A DNA stretch of 33,063 nucleotides from Paracoccus fontiphilus (GTDB lineage Bacteria > Pseudomonadota > Alphaproteobacteria > Rhodobacterales > Rhodobacteraceae). Shown here one piece after another: positions 14,098-21,621 of this stretch. How positions within the stretch are numbered: position 1 is the stretch's first letter; the number at the start of each line of letters is the position of its first letter. The stretch lies in contig NZ_JAFNAW010000038.1 in assembly GCF_017356265.1 (NCBI RefSeq), forward strand, positions 1-33,063. Reading direction: 5' to 3'. The notes below the pieces were generated by a model, which did no database searches, had not been told where the DNA came from, and saw only the letters and a list, made by a program, of their open reading frames with translations. The position numbers were made by a program, and so were the translations under genes.

Positions 14098-15317
14098 TAC
14101 AACGGTTGCCCCGTCAGCAACCTTGGCATCGGATCGACCGACAGCCCCGCCGCCTGCCGCATGAAGCCGCGCCGCAGCGCCGGCACCGCGCTGACCACCC
14201 CCATGCCGATCCCCCGAGCCACCGTCAGCACAGGATTGCTGCTGGCGAACAGCCGGTTCACCCCGTCCATGCCAAGCGCCAGGGATGTCGCGTCGAACCG
14301 CCGCCAGCCCTGATAGCGGTCCAGTACCAGGTCGGACCCGATGTCCTCGCCCCGGCGCGCGGCATCGACCAGAATCTCGGCCAAGGCAGCGACGTCGCGC
14401 AACCCCAGGTTCAGCCCCTGACCCGCAATCGGATGGACCCCGTGCGCGGCGTCCCCTACCAGGGCCACGCGGTCGGCGACATAGCGGTCGGCCAGAGACA
14501 GGCTCAGCGGATAGGTGAAGCGCGCGCCCGCCAGGGAAATCTCGCCCAGGTAATCGCCGAAGCGCGGGCGCAGCACGTCCAGGAAGGCCTCGTCCGGCAG
14601 GGCGGCGATGGCGCGGGCGTTGTCGTGGGTTTCCGACCAGACCACGCTGCTGCGGTTGCCGGGCAGCGGCAGGATCGCCAGCGGACCTGTTTCCATGAAA
14701 TACTGCTGCGCGATGCCATGGTGCGGACGCTCATGCGCGATGGCGGCGACAAGCGCCGTCTGACCGTAATCCCAGCCCCGCCGCCGGATGCCCGCCCGCG
14801 CCGCCACGCCCGATCCGCGCCCGTCGGCGCCCACCAGCAGCCGGGCGCGCAGGGGGCGCCCATCGGACAGAACGGCCTCGACCCCGCCTGCCGCGATCCG
14901 CTGGTCCACCACCGACACGCCCGACAGATGCTGCACCCGGTCCCCCATCGCGGCCAGCAGGGCGCGATACAGGAACCGATCCTCCAGCATGTAGCCGACC
15001 GGGCCTTCCTCGATCTCGGCGCTGTCGAAATGCAGGAAGAAGGGCGCCGCGCCATCGCCCGGATGGCCCTGCGAGGCCTTGACCTGCCGGATCGGCTGGC
15101 TGTCGCCCGCCAGTCCCGCCCACAGCCCCAGCGCCTTGAACAGCCGCTGCGAGGCCACCGCCAGCGCATAGGCGCGCCCGTCGAAATTGTCGCCTGCCCG
15201 CGCATCGGCCGGGCGCGGATCGACCACGGCCACGCGCAGGCCCGCGCCTGCCAGGGCAAGCGCCAGCACCGGGCCGTTCAGCCCGCCCCCGGCAATCAGG
15301 ATATCCACATCAGTCAT
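14097..15317 (-). CDS. UbiH/COQ6-family FAD-dependent hydroxylase
   Basis: A 406-residue flavin monooxygenase, normally acting on ring hydroxylation in ubiquinone biosynthesis at the inner membrane. The N-terminal dinucleotide fold begins D-I-L-I-A-G-G-G-L-N-G (5-15). The G-A-D-G-R-G-S-G-V motif (about 165-173) and the second FAD motif R-V-A-L-V-G-D-A-A-H-G-V-H-P-I-A-G-Q-G-L-N-L-G (about 289-311) are diagnostic for the UbiH/UbiF/COQ6 group. Which ring position (C1, C5 or C6) it modifies cannot be told from sequence alone, as alphaproteobacteria vary in their set (UbiH, UbiL, UbiF). Its ATG overlaps the stop of the upstream epimerase-like gene (ATGA at 15314-15317). Confidence 0.87.
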   Translation of the reverse strand: MTDVDILIAGGGLNGPVLALALAGAGLRVAVVDPRPADARAGDNFDGRAYALAVASQRLFKALGLWAGLAGDSQPIRQVKASQGHPGDGAAPFFLHFDSAEIEEGPVGYMLEDRFLYRALLAAMGDRVQHLSGVSVVDQRIAAGGVEAVLSDGRPLRARLLVGADGRGSGVAARAGIRRRGWDYGQTALVAAIAHERPHHGIAQQYFMETGPLAILPLPGNRSSVVWSETHDNARAIAALPDEAFLDVLRPRFGDYLGEISLAGARFTYPLSLSLADRYVADRVALVGDAAHGVHPIAGQGLNLGLRDVAALAEILVDAARRGEDIGSDLVLDRYQGWRRFDATSLALGMDGVNRLFASSNPVLTVARGIGMGVVSAVPALRRGFMRQAAGLSVDPMPRLLTGQPL

Positions 15318-16225
15318 GGCGCGCGATCATGCACGGGGGCGGGCGGAAGTCCATGCGGCGAAGCGCCCCCCGCCGTGGTCTCGGCCCGCAGGGTCGCCGC
15401 CAGTCCGCTGCGATAATCGGGATAGCGCAGCCGGACCCCCAGATCCTCCTTGATGCGCCGGTTCGAGACGCGCTTGCTGTCGGCATAGAAGGACCGCGCC
15501 ATCGGCGTCATGGCGGCATCCTCGAACGCCACTTCGGGCGGGGGCGGCAGGCCCAGAAGCTCTGCCGCGTGGGCCAGCACGTCCTGGGGCGGGGCGGGAT
15601 CGTCGTCGCAGACGTTGTAGGCGGTGCCGGGTGCAGGACGGTCGAGAGAGGCCAGCAGCACCTGGGCGATGTCGGCGGCGTGAATGCGGGAAAACACCTG
15701 GCCAGCCTTGATGATCCGCCGGGCGGTTCCGCCCCGGATCTTCTGGAACGGACCCCGGCCCGGACCATAGATCCCGGCCAGCCGGAAGATGTGCAGCGGC
15801 AACCCGGCCCGGTCCGCCAGCGCACGCCAGTCCTCCTCGGCCCGGATGCGGGCCTGACCGCGTGGGGTAGCCGCGTCCAGGGCGCTGTTCTCGTCCACCC
15901 AGCCGCCGTTCCGGTCGCCATACACGCCCGTCGTCGAGAGATATCCCAGCCAGCGCAGCCGCGACTTCGCCAGGTCGTCGCGGAACGCCGCCAGCACCGG
16001 ATCGCCCTGCGGGCCGGGCGCCGCCCCGACCAGGATCGCATCGGCCGCCGCTATTTCCGCGCGCAGGCGCTCCTCCTCGCCCGGCCAGACAAGGGGGGCG
16101 GCACCAGCCGCCGCGACCCGGTCCGGATCGCTTCGGGTGGTGCCCGTGACCTGCCAGCCCCGCGCGCGCAGCAAGGGCGTCAGGAAGGCGGCGGAATAGC
16201 CGTGACCGAAAACAAGCATTCTCAT
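15314..16225 (-). CDS. YeeZ-like SDR/NAD-dependent epimerase-family protein
   Basis: A 303-residue protein starting at ATG 16225 (MRMLVFGHGYSAAFL); the second Met two codons later is an alternative, and upstream codons in the frame do not look real. The nucleotide-binding loop is F-G-H-G-Y-S-A, a variant of the G-x-x-G-x-x-G pattern, followed by W-x-V-T-G-T-T-R. The segment Y-L-S-T-T-G-V-Y-G-D carries the Ser/Thr and Tyr of the extended SDR active site, but the usual Y-x-x-x-K is not obvious (R-G-Q-A-R instead). The R-I-H-A-A-D-I-A and Y-N-V-C-D-D segments are typical of YeeZ-type proteins. The reaction is not known. It is co-transcribed with the flavin hydroxylase. Confidence 0.8.
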   Translation of the reverse strand: MRMLVFGHGYSAAFLTPLLRARGWQVTGTTRSDPDRVAAAGAAPLVWPGEEERLRAEIAAADAILVGAAPGPQGDPVLAAFRDDLAKSRLRWLGYLSTTGVYGDRNGGWVDENSALDAATPRGQARIRAEEDWRALADRAGLPLHIFRLAGIYGPGRGPFQKIRGGTARRIIKAGQVFSRIHAADIAQVLLASLDRPAPGTAYNVCDDDPAPPQDVLAHAAELLGLPPPPEVAFEDAAMTPMARSFYADSKRVSNRRIKEDLGVRLRYPDYRSGLAATLRAETTAGGASPHGLPPAPVHDRAP

Positions 16226-16319
16226 GACGCCAGCGTAACGGCGCGCGGTGGCGGACGCCAGACGCTTGCCTGCGCTCCGTTGCGCTGGCAGGGTCGGGGG
16301 GAAAGCAAGGACAAGAAGA

Positions 16320-17804
16320 ATGGACACGGATTCCCGCTATCTGCCGGTCGAGACGCCCGACGCCCCCGGCCGCCAGCAATTCACCGATGCCGCCGCCGCC
16401 GTCGCGCATCTTCAGCGTCTTTACGGGCAGGCGACCGACTTCCTGCTGGACCGCTTCACCCGGGCGCTGGAGGGCAGCAAGCCCGTCGCCCGCTACCGCG
16501 CCTTCTACCCCGAGCTGCGGCTGACCGTGCCGACCCATCCGAAGGTGGATTCGCGCCTGTCCTTCGGTCATGTGGTGGCGCCCGGCAGCTATTCCGCGAC
16601 CGTCACCCGGCCGGACCTGTTCCAGAACTACCTGACCGAGCAGATCGGCCTGCTGATCCGCAACCACGGCGTGCCCGTCACGGTGGGCGTCAGCGATACG
16701 CCCATGCCCGTCCACTTTGCCGTCGCCGCCCAAAGCGACCTGGCCGTGCCGCAGGAAGGGGTGCTGGATTTCAGCCTGCGCGATGTCTTTGACGTGCCGG
16801 ACCTGAACACGATGAACGACGACATCGTGAATGGCGTGGCCGGTCCGATGCCCGACGGGTCGCTGCACCTGGCGGGGTTCACGGCGCAGCGGATCGACTA
16901 TTCGCTGGCGCGGCTGCAGCATTACACCGCCACGGCGGCCGGCCATTTCCAGAATTTCGTGCTGTTCACCAACTACCAGTTCTACGTGGACGAGTTCGAG
17001 GCCTTCGCCCGCCGTGTCCTGGCCGATCCCGACGGGGGCTATGACAGCTTCGTGGCGCCGGGAAACCAGGAAATCTCGGACCCGGATGCGCCCCTGGCCA
17101 CCCTGGCCAAGCTGCCGCAGATGCCGACCTATCACCTCAAGCGGGCGAACGGGCAGGGGATCACGCTGGTCAACATCGGCGTGGGCCCGTCGAACGCCAA
17201 GACCGCCACCGACCACATCGCCGTGCTGCGGCCCCATGCCTGGCTGATGGTTGGCCATTGCGCGGGGCTGCGCAACAGCCAGTCCCTGGGCGATTTCGTC
17301 CTGGCGCACGCCTACCTGCGCGAGGACCACGTCCTGGACGACGACCTGCCCGTCTGGGTGCCGATCCCGCCCCTGGCCGAGGTGCAGGTGGCCCTGCAGG
17401 AAGCCGTGGCCGAGGTCACGCGGCTTGAAGGCTACGAGCTGAAGCGCATCATGCGCACCGGCACGGTCGCCACCATCGACAACCGCAACTGGGAACTGCG
17501 CGACCAGTCCGGCCCGGTCCATCGCCTGTCCCTGTCGCGCGCCGTGGCGCTGGACATGGAAAGCGCCACCATCGCCGCCAACGGCTTCCGGTTCCGGGTG
17601 CCCTACGGCACGCTTCTGTGTGTCAGCGACAAGCCGCTGCACGGCGAATTGAAGCTGCCGGGCATGGCCACGGATTTCTACCGCACGCAGGTCGCCAACC
17701 ACCTGCTGATCGGCATCCGCGCCATGGAAAAGCTGCGCGAGATGCCGCTGGAGCGTATCCATTCGCGCAAGTTGCGGTCCTTCAACGAGACGGCCTTCCT
17801 GTGA
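16320..17804 (+). CDS. amn: AMP nucleosidase
   Basis: A 494-residue enzyme hydrolysing AMP to adenine and ribose 5-phosphate in the cytoplasm, a step of purine salvage and adenylate balance. The start is ATG 16320 with AAGGA about eight bases upstream, giving a length usual for the family. The N-terminal half is the AMP nucleosidase-specific domain (Y-R-A-F-Y-P-E-L-R, then S-F-G-H-V, P-G-x-Y). The C-terminal half is the phosphorylase-like catalytic domain, with V-N-I-G-V-G-P-S-N-A-K-T, the G-H-C-A-G-L-R loop and the V-A-L-D-M-E-S-A-T segment, where D-M-E contacts the ribose, and V-S-D-K-P-L-H near the end. It is monocistronic, head-to-head with the YeeZ-like gene. Confidence 0.93.
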   Translation: MDTDSRYLPVETPDAPGRQQFTDAAAAVAHLQRLYGQATDFLLDRFTRALEGSKPVARYRAFYPELRLTVPTHPKVDSRLSFGHVVAPGSYSATVTRPDLFQNYLTEQIGLLIRNHGVPVTVGVSDTPMPVHFAVAAQSDLAVPQEGVLDFSLRDVFDVPDLNTMNDDIVNGVAGPMPDGSLHLAGFTAQRIDYSLARLQHYTATAAGHFQNFVLFTNYQFYVDEFEAFARRVLADPDGGYDSFVAPGNQEISDPDAPLATLAKLPQMPTYHLKRANGQGITLVNIGVGPSNAKTATDHIAVLRPHAWLMVGHCAGLRNSQSLGDFVLAHAYLREDHVLDDDLPVWVPIPPLAEVQVALQEAVAEVTRLEGYELKRIMRTGTVATIDNRNWELRDQSGPVHRLSLSRAVALDMESATIAANGFRFRVPYGTLLCVSDKPLHGELKLPGMATDFYRTQVANHLLIGIRAMEKLREMPLERIHSRKLRSFNETAFL

Positions 17805-17860
17805 CCCTGCGTCAACTGGGCCAAGCGGTGCCTGCTTTCTCAGGAAACCGCGAAAAAGGC

Positions 17861-17889
17861 TTGAACTGTTGGGAAAAACGGTGTGTAGC
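17861..17889 (+). promoter_or_regulatory. Candidate promoter of the HU gene
   Basis: TTGAAC (17861-17866) matches the -35 box in five of six positions and TGTAGC (17884-17889) is a weak -10 box 17 bases further on. They lie in the 150-base gap between amn and the HU gene, about 65 bases ahead of its ATG, and nothing else in the gap looks better. The call rests on spacing and the -35 box only. Confidence 0.35.
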
Positions 17890-17954
17890 AGGCGATATGC
17901 CGCAAAAGGCGCTATTCGTGGGCCCTGCAGAACCGGGCAAGAGGAGACAGATTG

Positions 17955-18254
17955 ATGGCTACGCCTTCCGCTAAACCGATGACCAAGACCCAGCTGGTCG
18001 CCACGCTGGCCGAGGAAATGGGTTCGGACAAGAAATCGGCCACGGCCGCTCTGGACGCGATCGCCGCTGTCGTTGCCCGTGAAGTCGCCGCCGGCGGCTC
18101 GGTCACGATTCCGGGCATCGGCAAGATCGCCTGCCGCGCCCGTCCCGAACGTCAGGTCCGCAACCCGCAGACCCAGGAAATGATGACCAAGCCCGCCGAC
18201 AAGCAGGTCAAGGTGACGGTCGCCAAGTCGCTGAAGGACAGCGTCAACAGCTGA
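17955..18254 (+). CDS. HU-family nucleoid DNA-binding protein
   Basis: A 99-residue histone-like protein. The ATG at 17955 is used, with GAGGAG about eight bases upstream; a TTG one codon earlier is less likely. The fold runs from the helical part (T-K-T-Q-L-V-A-T-L-A-E-E-M-G-S-D-K-K) through G-S-V-T-I-P-G-I-G-K-I to the DNA-gripping arm around R-A-R-P-E-R-Q-V-R-N-P-Q-T-Q-E. The arm keeps the conserved R-N-P proline that intercalates into DNA. It ends in V-T-V-A-K-S-L-K-D-S-V-N. It probably serves as the abundant HU of this genome, bending DNA and aiding replication and repair. A strong terminator follows 24 bases after the stop. Confidence 0.95.
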   Translation: MATPSAKPMTKTQLVATLAEEMGSDKKSATAALDAIAAVVAREVAAGGSVTIPGIGKIACRARPERQVRNPQTQEMMTKPADKQVKVTVAKSLKDSVNS

Positions 18255-18278
18255 TCGCCCCGATCACTACGGATAACG

Positions 18279-18309
18279 GGCCGCGCCATCTGGCGCGGCC
18301 TTTTCTTTT
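18279..18309 (+). terminator. Intrinsic terminator of the HU gene
   Basis: A perfect 9-base stem, GGCCGCGCC (18279-18287) and GGCGCGGCC (18292-18300), with a four-base loop, is followed at once by TTTTCTTTT. It stands 24 bases after the HU stop and ends that transcript before the DMT transporter gene. Confidence 0.92.
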
Positions 18310-18371
18310 GCCCTTTCTGCATTCCCGCCGCTCTGCTAGCCCTTCTGCATCATCTGCAAGGGAGCCTTCGC

Positions 18372-19265
18372 ATGGACATTCGCGCAATCGGCATGGGGGT
18401 GTTCTTCGCGGTGATGTGGGCCTCGGCCTTCACCTCGACCCGGATGATCGTGACCGAGGTGCCGCCGCTGTTCGCGCTGGCTCTGCGCTTTCTGCTGTCG
18501 GGTGTGGCCGGCGTGGTCATCGCGCTGCTGATGGGCGAGACCTGGCGGACCCTGACGCGCGCGCAATGGCGGGCGGTGGTCATCCTGGGGCTGTGCCAGA
18601 ACGCGCTGTACCTGGGCCTCAACTGGGTGGCGATGCAGTGGATCGAGGCGGGGCTGGCCTCGATCATCGCGGCCACCATGCCGCTGATCGTGGCGACCCT
18701 CGGATGGGGCCTGATGGGCGAGCGGCTGCGGCCGCTGGGCGTCGCGGGGCTGGCCCTGGGGCTGACCGGTGTCGCCATCATCATGGGCGCGCGGCTGCAA
18801 GGGGGCGGCAGCGACCCGGTGGGCATCCTCATGTGCTTTGCGGCCGCCCTGGCGCTGGCGGTCGCCACCCTGACGGTGCGCGGCGCGAGTTCGGGGGGCA
18901 ACGTGATGATGATCGTCGGATTGCAGATGCTGGTCGGGTCTGCCACCCTGTGGATCATCGCGCCCCTGGTCGAGGATTGGCAGGTCACCCTGCATTCCCG
19001 GCTGGTCTGGGCCTTTCTTTACACCGTGATCGTGCCGGGGCTGGTGGCCACCTGGGTCTGGTTCAGGCTGGTCGGCCGGATCGGCGCCGTCCGGGCCGCG
19101 ACCTTCCATTTCCTGACGCCCTTCTTCGGGGTGGCCACCGGCGCGGCCCTGCTGGGGGAAGAACTGGCCATGGGCGACGTGATCGGCGTCGGCATCATCA
19201 TGGCGGGCATCCTGGCCGTGCAACTGTCCAAGGCGCCCGTCCCCGTGGTCCGCACGGCGCCCTAG
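18372..19265 (+). CDS. DMT-superfamily (EamA) transporter
   Basis: A 297-residue inner-membrane protein with about ten hydrophobic helices arranged as two EamA repeats (roughly residues 6-138 and 150-285), as in RhaT/EamA metabolite exporters. Repeat features visible are F-A-V-M-W-A-S-A-F-T-S-T-R in helix 1 and F-H-F-L-T-P-F-F-G-V-A-T-G-A-A-L-L-G-E-E in the second repeat. The ATG has AAGGGAG about seven bases ahead. The substrate cannot be named; family members export amino acids, purines or drugs. The TAG stop is part of a CTAG shared with the convergent GST gene. Confidence 0.88.
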   Translation: MDIRAIGMGVFFAVMWASAFTSTRMIVTEVPPLFALALRFLLSGVAGVVIALLMGETWRTLTRAQWRAVVILGLCQNALYLGLNWVAMQWIEAGLASIIAATMPLIVATLGWGLMGERLRPLGVAGLALGLTGVAIIMGARLQGGGSDPVGILMCFAAALALAVATLTVRGASSGGNVMMIVGLQMLVGSATLWIIAPLVEDWQVTLHSRLVWAFLYTVIVPGLVATWVWFRLVGRIGAVRAATFHFLTPFFGVATGAALLGEELAMGDVIGVGIIMAGILAVQLSKAPVPVVRTAP

Positions 19266-19828
19266 GACATCCGTTCGGCGCAGCGATCCACCCAGGCCTT
19301 CACCGCGGGCGTCACCGGCATCCCGTCGGCGAAGAAGATGAAGGGCGAGGCGCAGAGCAGGTCGGCCGCCGAAAACTCCTGTCCCAGCAGGAAGGGGCCG
19401 TCGGCCAGGGCCTCCTCGATCCGCGCCATCATCGTGCCATAGTCGCGAAACGTCGCCTGCAGGGCCGGGTGGTCGATCTTGAGGTAGTGGAGCAGGGCCA
19501 CAGGCTCGATCACGCCCTGGTAGTAGAACAGCCATGACAGATAGGCACCGCGCCGGGGATGGCCCACCGGGCGCCCAAGCCCGCTTTCGGGAAAGCGGTC
19601 GGTCAGCCAAGCGATTATCGCGCCCCGTTCGCGGACATGATCGCCGCCGTCGACCAAATAGGGGACCTTGCCCTCGGGGTGGGGGTTCCTGGGGTCCGGC
19701 CCGCCGCTGCCATCCTGGCGGGAGATCGTCACCTCGGCGATTTCCACGTGGTCGCGGATGCCCATCAGGTCGATCAGCGTGACGATGCTGTTCGAGCGGC
19801 TTTCGGGGGCGTGGTAAAGCGTCAGCAT
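19262..19828 (-). CDS. Glutathione S-transferase family protein
   Basis: A 188-residue protein starting at ATG 19828 (AGG seven bases upstream), a little shorter than common GSTs of 200-220 residues. The N-terminal thioredoxin-like domain begins L-T-L-Y-H-A-P-E-S-R-S-N-S-I, where one of the serines may activate glutathione, and includes the cis-proline segment G-K-V-P-Y-L-V and the E-R-G-A-I glutathione-binding turn. The helical C-terminal domain shows F-L-L-G-Q-E-F-S-A-A-D-L-L, the usual N-cap box. The substrate is unknown. It is divergent from the WYL regulator, the usual arrangement when the regulator controls the GST, and its stop shares a CTAG with the DMT transporter. Confidence 0.88.
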   Translation of the reverse strand: MLTLYHAPESRSNSIVTLIDLMGIRDHVEIAEVTISRQDGSGGPDPRNPHPEGKVPYLVDGGDHVRERGAIIAWLTDRFPESGLGRPVGHPRRGAYLSWLFYYQGVIEPVALLHYLKIDHPALQATFRDYGTMMARIEEALADGPFLLGQEFSAADLLCASPFIFFADGMPVTPAVKAWVDRCAERMS

Positions 19829-19892
19829 GGACTTGCCTCGTTGGTTTTCCTGGCGGCAGGATAAGGCAAGGTAGCTGACAGAAGGTGACAGC
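19829..19892. promoter_or_regulatory. Divergent GST/WYL-regulator control region
   Basis: The 64 bases between the two starts hold a direct repeat TGACAG at 19876-19881 and 19886-19891, 10 bases (one helical turn) apart, which overlaps the ribosome binding site of the regulator. A perfect inverted repeat, CTTGCCT (19832-19838) and AGGCAAG (19864-19870), flanks the centre. Both are plausible operators for autoregulation by the regulator. No confident -35/-10 pair was found. Confidence 0.45.
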
Positions 19893-20597
19893 ATGGCCCG
19901 GACCGACCGCCTGATGCGCCTGATGGACGCGCTGCGCCGCCTGCCCGCGCCCGTCACCGCCGCCCGCCTGGCGGTTGAAACCGGCGTGTCGCCGCGCCAG
20001 CTTTACCGCGACATCGCCACGCTGCGCGCAGGCGGGGCGCTGATCGACGGCGAGGCGGGCCTCGGCTATACCCTGACCGAGGATCCGGCCCTTCCCCCGC
20101 AAAGCTTTTCCCGGCTCGAGATCGAGGCCCTGCGCCTGGCCGTCGAATCCCTGGCGGGCATCGGCGACGAGGCCCTGGTCCGCGCGGGCCGCGACGCCTT
20201 GGCGCGGATCGTGGCGACGCTGCCGGAACGCCAGGCACGGCAGGCCCTGCACGCGATCATGCGCTGTTTCATCCAGACCCCGGCCCGCGCCGCGCCGACC
20301 GTCGATCTGGCACTGATCCGAACTGCCTGCTGGGACGAACGGGCCTTGCTGATCGACTATGTGGACCTGAACGGCGCCGGCACGCGGCGGGTGATCTGGC
20401 CCCTGGGCCTGTCCTATTCCGACCAGTCGCTGATGCTGCTGGCGCATTGCCGGCTGCGGATGGATTTTCGCGTCTTTCACGTCAACCGCATCACCACGGC
20501 AAGCTTGACCGGCGACAGCTTCCGCCCGCGCCGTGTCGGTCTGGTCCGCGACTATGCCCAGGGCCGCCGGGAACGGGGCACCGCCGCGCCGCGTTGA
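19893..20597 (+). CDS. YafY-type transcriptional regulator with HTH and WYL domains
   Basis: A 234-residue regulator read from ATG 19893 with AAGG ahead. Residues about 5-60 form a DeoR-like winged helix (V-T-A-A-R-L-A-V-E-T-G-V-S-P-R-Q-L-Y-R-D-I at 21-41). Residues about 138-205 form a WYL domain. The name-giving tripeptide is degenerate (L-M-L at 180-182) but the neighbouring A-H-C-R-L-R and D-F-R-V-F-H-V-N-R-I match. WYL domains sense ligands, including nucleic acids, and several WYL regulators control DNA damage or phage defence genes. Two targets are plausible: the divergent GST and the ligase-associated repair operon that follows only 31 bases later. Confidence 0.85.
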   Translation: MARTDRLMRLMDALRRLPAPVTAARLAVETGVSPRQLYRDIATLRAGGALIDGEAGLGYTLTEDPALPPQSFSRLEIEALRLAVESLAGIGDEALVRAGRDALARIVATLPERQARQALHAIMRCFIQTPARAAPTVDLALIRTACWDERALLIDYVDLNGAGTRRVIWPLGLSYSDQSLMLLAHCRLRMDFRVFHVNRITTASLTGDSFRPRRVGLVRDYAQGRRERGTAAPR

Positions 20598-20601
20598 TTT
20601 T

Positions 20602-20631
20602 CATGGAATGTTCACCATCTTGGTTTCCATG
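20602..20631. repeat. Inverted repeat across the exonuclease start
   Basis: CATGGAA (20602-20608) and TTCCATG (20625-20631) form a perfect 7-base inverted repeat with a 16-base gap, lying between the regulator stop and the exonuclease. The right arm contains the ATG at 20629 and the left arm touches the alternative ATG at 20608. It could be an operator or an mRNA structure covering the start site. It is not a LexA-type box. Confidence 0.5.
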
Positions 20632-21621
20632 CGCGCCGATCAGATCCTGCACCCGACGCCGGCCGGTCTCTACTGTCCTCCCGGTGATTTCTACATCGAC
20701 CCCGTCCGCCCGGTGCCCCGCGCGCTGATCACCCACGGCCACGGCGACCACGCCCGGTCCGGTCACGGCGCGGTCATGGCGACGCGCCAGACGCTGGAAA
20801 TCATGGCGATCCGCTATGGCGAGGACTTCGCGGGCCAGCGTCAGGCCGCCGACGGGCCGGTCCGCGTGGGCGACACCACCGTCAGCTTCCATCCGGCGGG
20901 GCATATCCTGGGATCGGCGCAGATCGCCGTGCAGCCCGACCGTGGCCCGAAGATCGTCGTCTCGGGCGACTACTGCCGCCACCCGAACCCCGTCAGCGCG
21001 GCCTACGAACCCGTCCCCTGCGACATCTTCGTGACCGAGGCGACCTTCGGCCTACCTGTCTTCAAGCACCCTGACCCGGCAGGCGAGATGACTCGCCTTC
21101 TGGCCAGCATGGCCGAGTTTCCCGAACGCCCCCACCTGATCGGCGCCTATGCCCTGGGCAAGGCGCAGCGGCTGATCATGCTGGCCCGCGAAGCGGGCAT
21201 CGACGGTCCCATCGCCATCCATGGCGCGTTGCAGCGACTGTGCGATTACCACGTGGAACAGGGGATCGATCTTGGCCCGCTTGTGCCCGCCACCGCCAAG
21301 CAGGTGGACGCGCAACTGGTGATCGCGCCACCGTCGGCCTTCGCCTCGGCCTGGGTGCAGCGGTTCCGCGATCCGGTGATCGGCTTCGCCTCGGGCTGGA
21401 TGGCGGTGCGCGCGCGGGCGCGGCAGCGGGGCGTGGAACTGCCGCTGGTCATCAGCGACCACGTGGACTGGCCGCAGGTTACGCGGACCATCACGGAACT
21501 CGCCCCGTCCGAGGTCTGGATCACCCACGGGACCGAGGACGGCCTGATGCGCTGGTGCGAGTTGCAGGGCATCCCCGCCCGCCCCTTGCGGCTGGTCGGC
21601 TACGAGGACGAGCCGGAATGA
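20629..21621 (+). CDS. Ligase-associated DNA exonuclease (beta-CASP metallo-beta-lactamase fold)
   Basis: A 330-residue nuclease starting at ATG 20629 (MRADQILHPTPAGLYCPPGDF, the usual opening of the family); an in-frame ATG at 20608 would add seven residues. Metal ligands are T-H-G-H-G-D-H-A (H36, H38, D40, H41), H-P-A-G-H-I-L-G-S around residue 90 and S-G-D-Y. Later beta-CASP elements include I-S-D-H-V-D-W and W-I-T-H-G-T-E. It is related to SNM1/CPSF73-type nucleases and is predicted to process DNA ends for the ligase encoded next. No good Shine-Dalgarno precedes either start, which suggests coupling to the upstream regulator gene. It overlaps the ligase gene by ATGA. Confidence 0.9.
   Translation: MRADQILHPTPAGLYCPPGDFYIDPVRPVPRALITHGHGDHARSGHGAVMATRQTLEIMAIRYGEDFAGQRQAADGPVRVGDTTVSFHPAGHILGSAQIAVQPDRGPKIVVSGDYCRHPNPVSAAYEPVPCDIFVTEATFGLPVFKHPDPAGEMTRLLASMAEFPERPHLIGAYALGKAQRLIMLAREAGIDGPIAIHGALQRLCDYHVEQGIDLGPLVPATAKQVDAQLVIAPPSAFASAWVQRFRDPVIGFASGWMAVRARARQRGVELPLVISDHVDWPQVTRTITELAPSEVWITHGTEDGLMRWCELQGIPARPLRLVGYEDEPE

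Noticed and set aside
18336..20480. A 714-codon leftward open frame
   Set aside because: Low-complexity His/Arg/Gln/Pro-rich translation that overlaps the DMT, GST and WYL regulator genes; no motifs.
20598..20628. LexA-type box ahead of the ligase-associated operon
   Set aside because: One GTTC is present (20610-20613) but the partner at N7 spacing is TGGT, so the site is not there.
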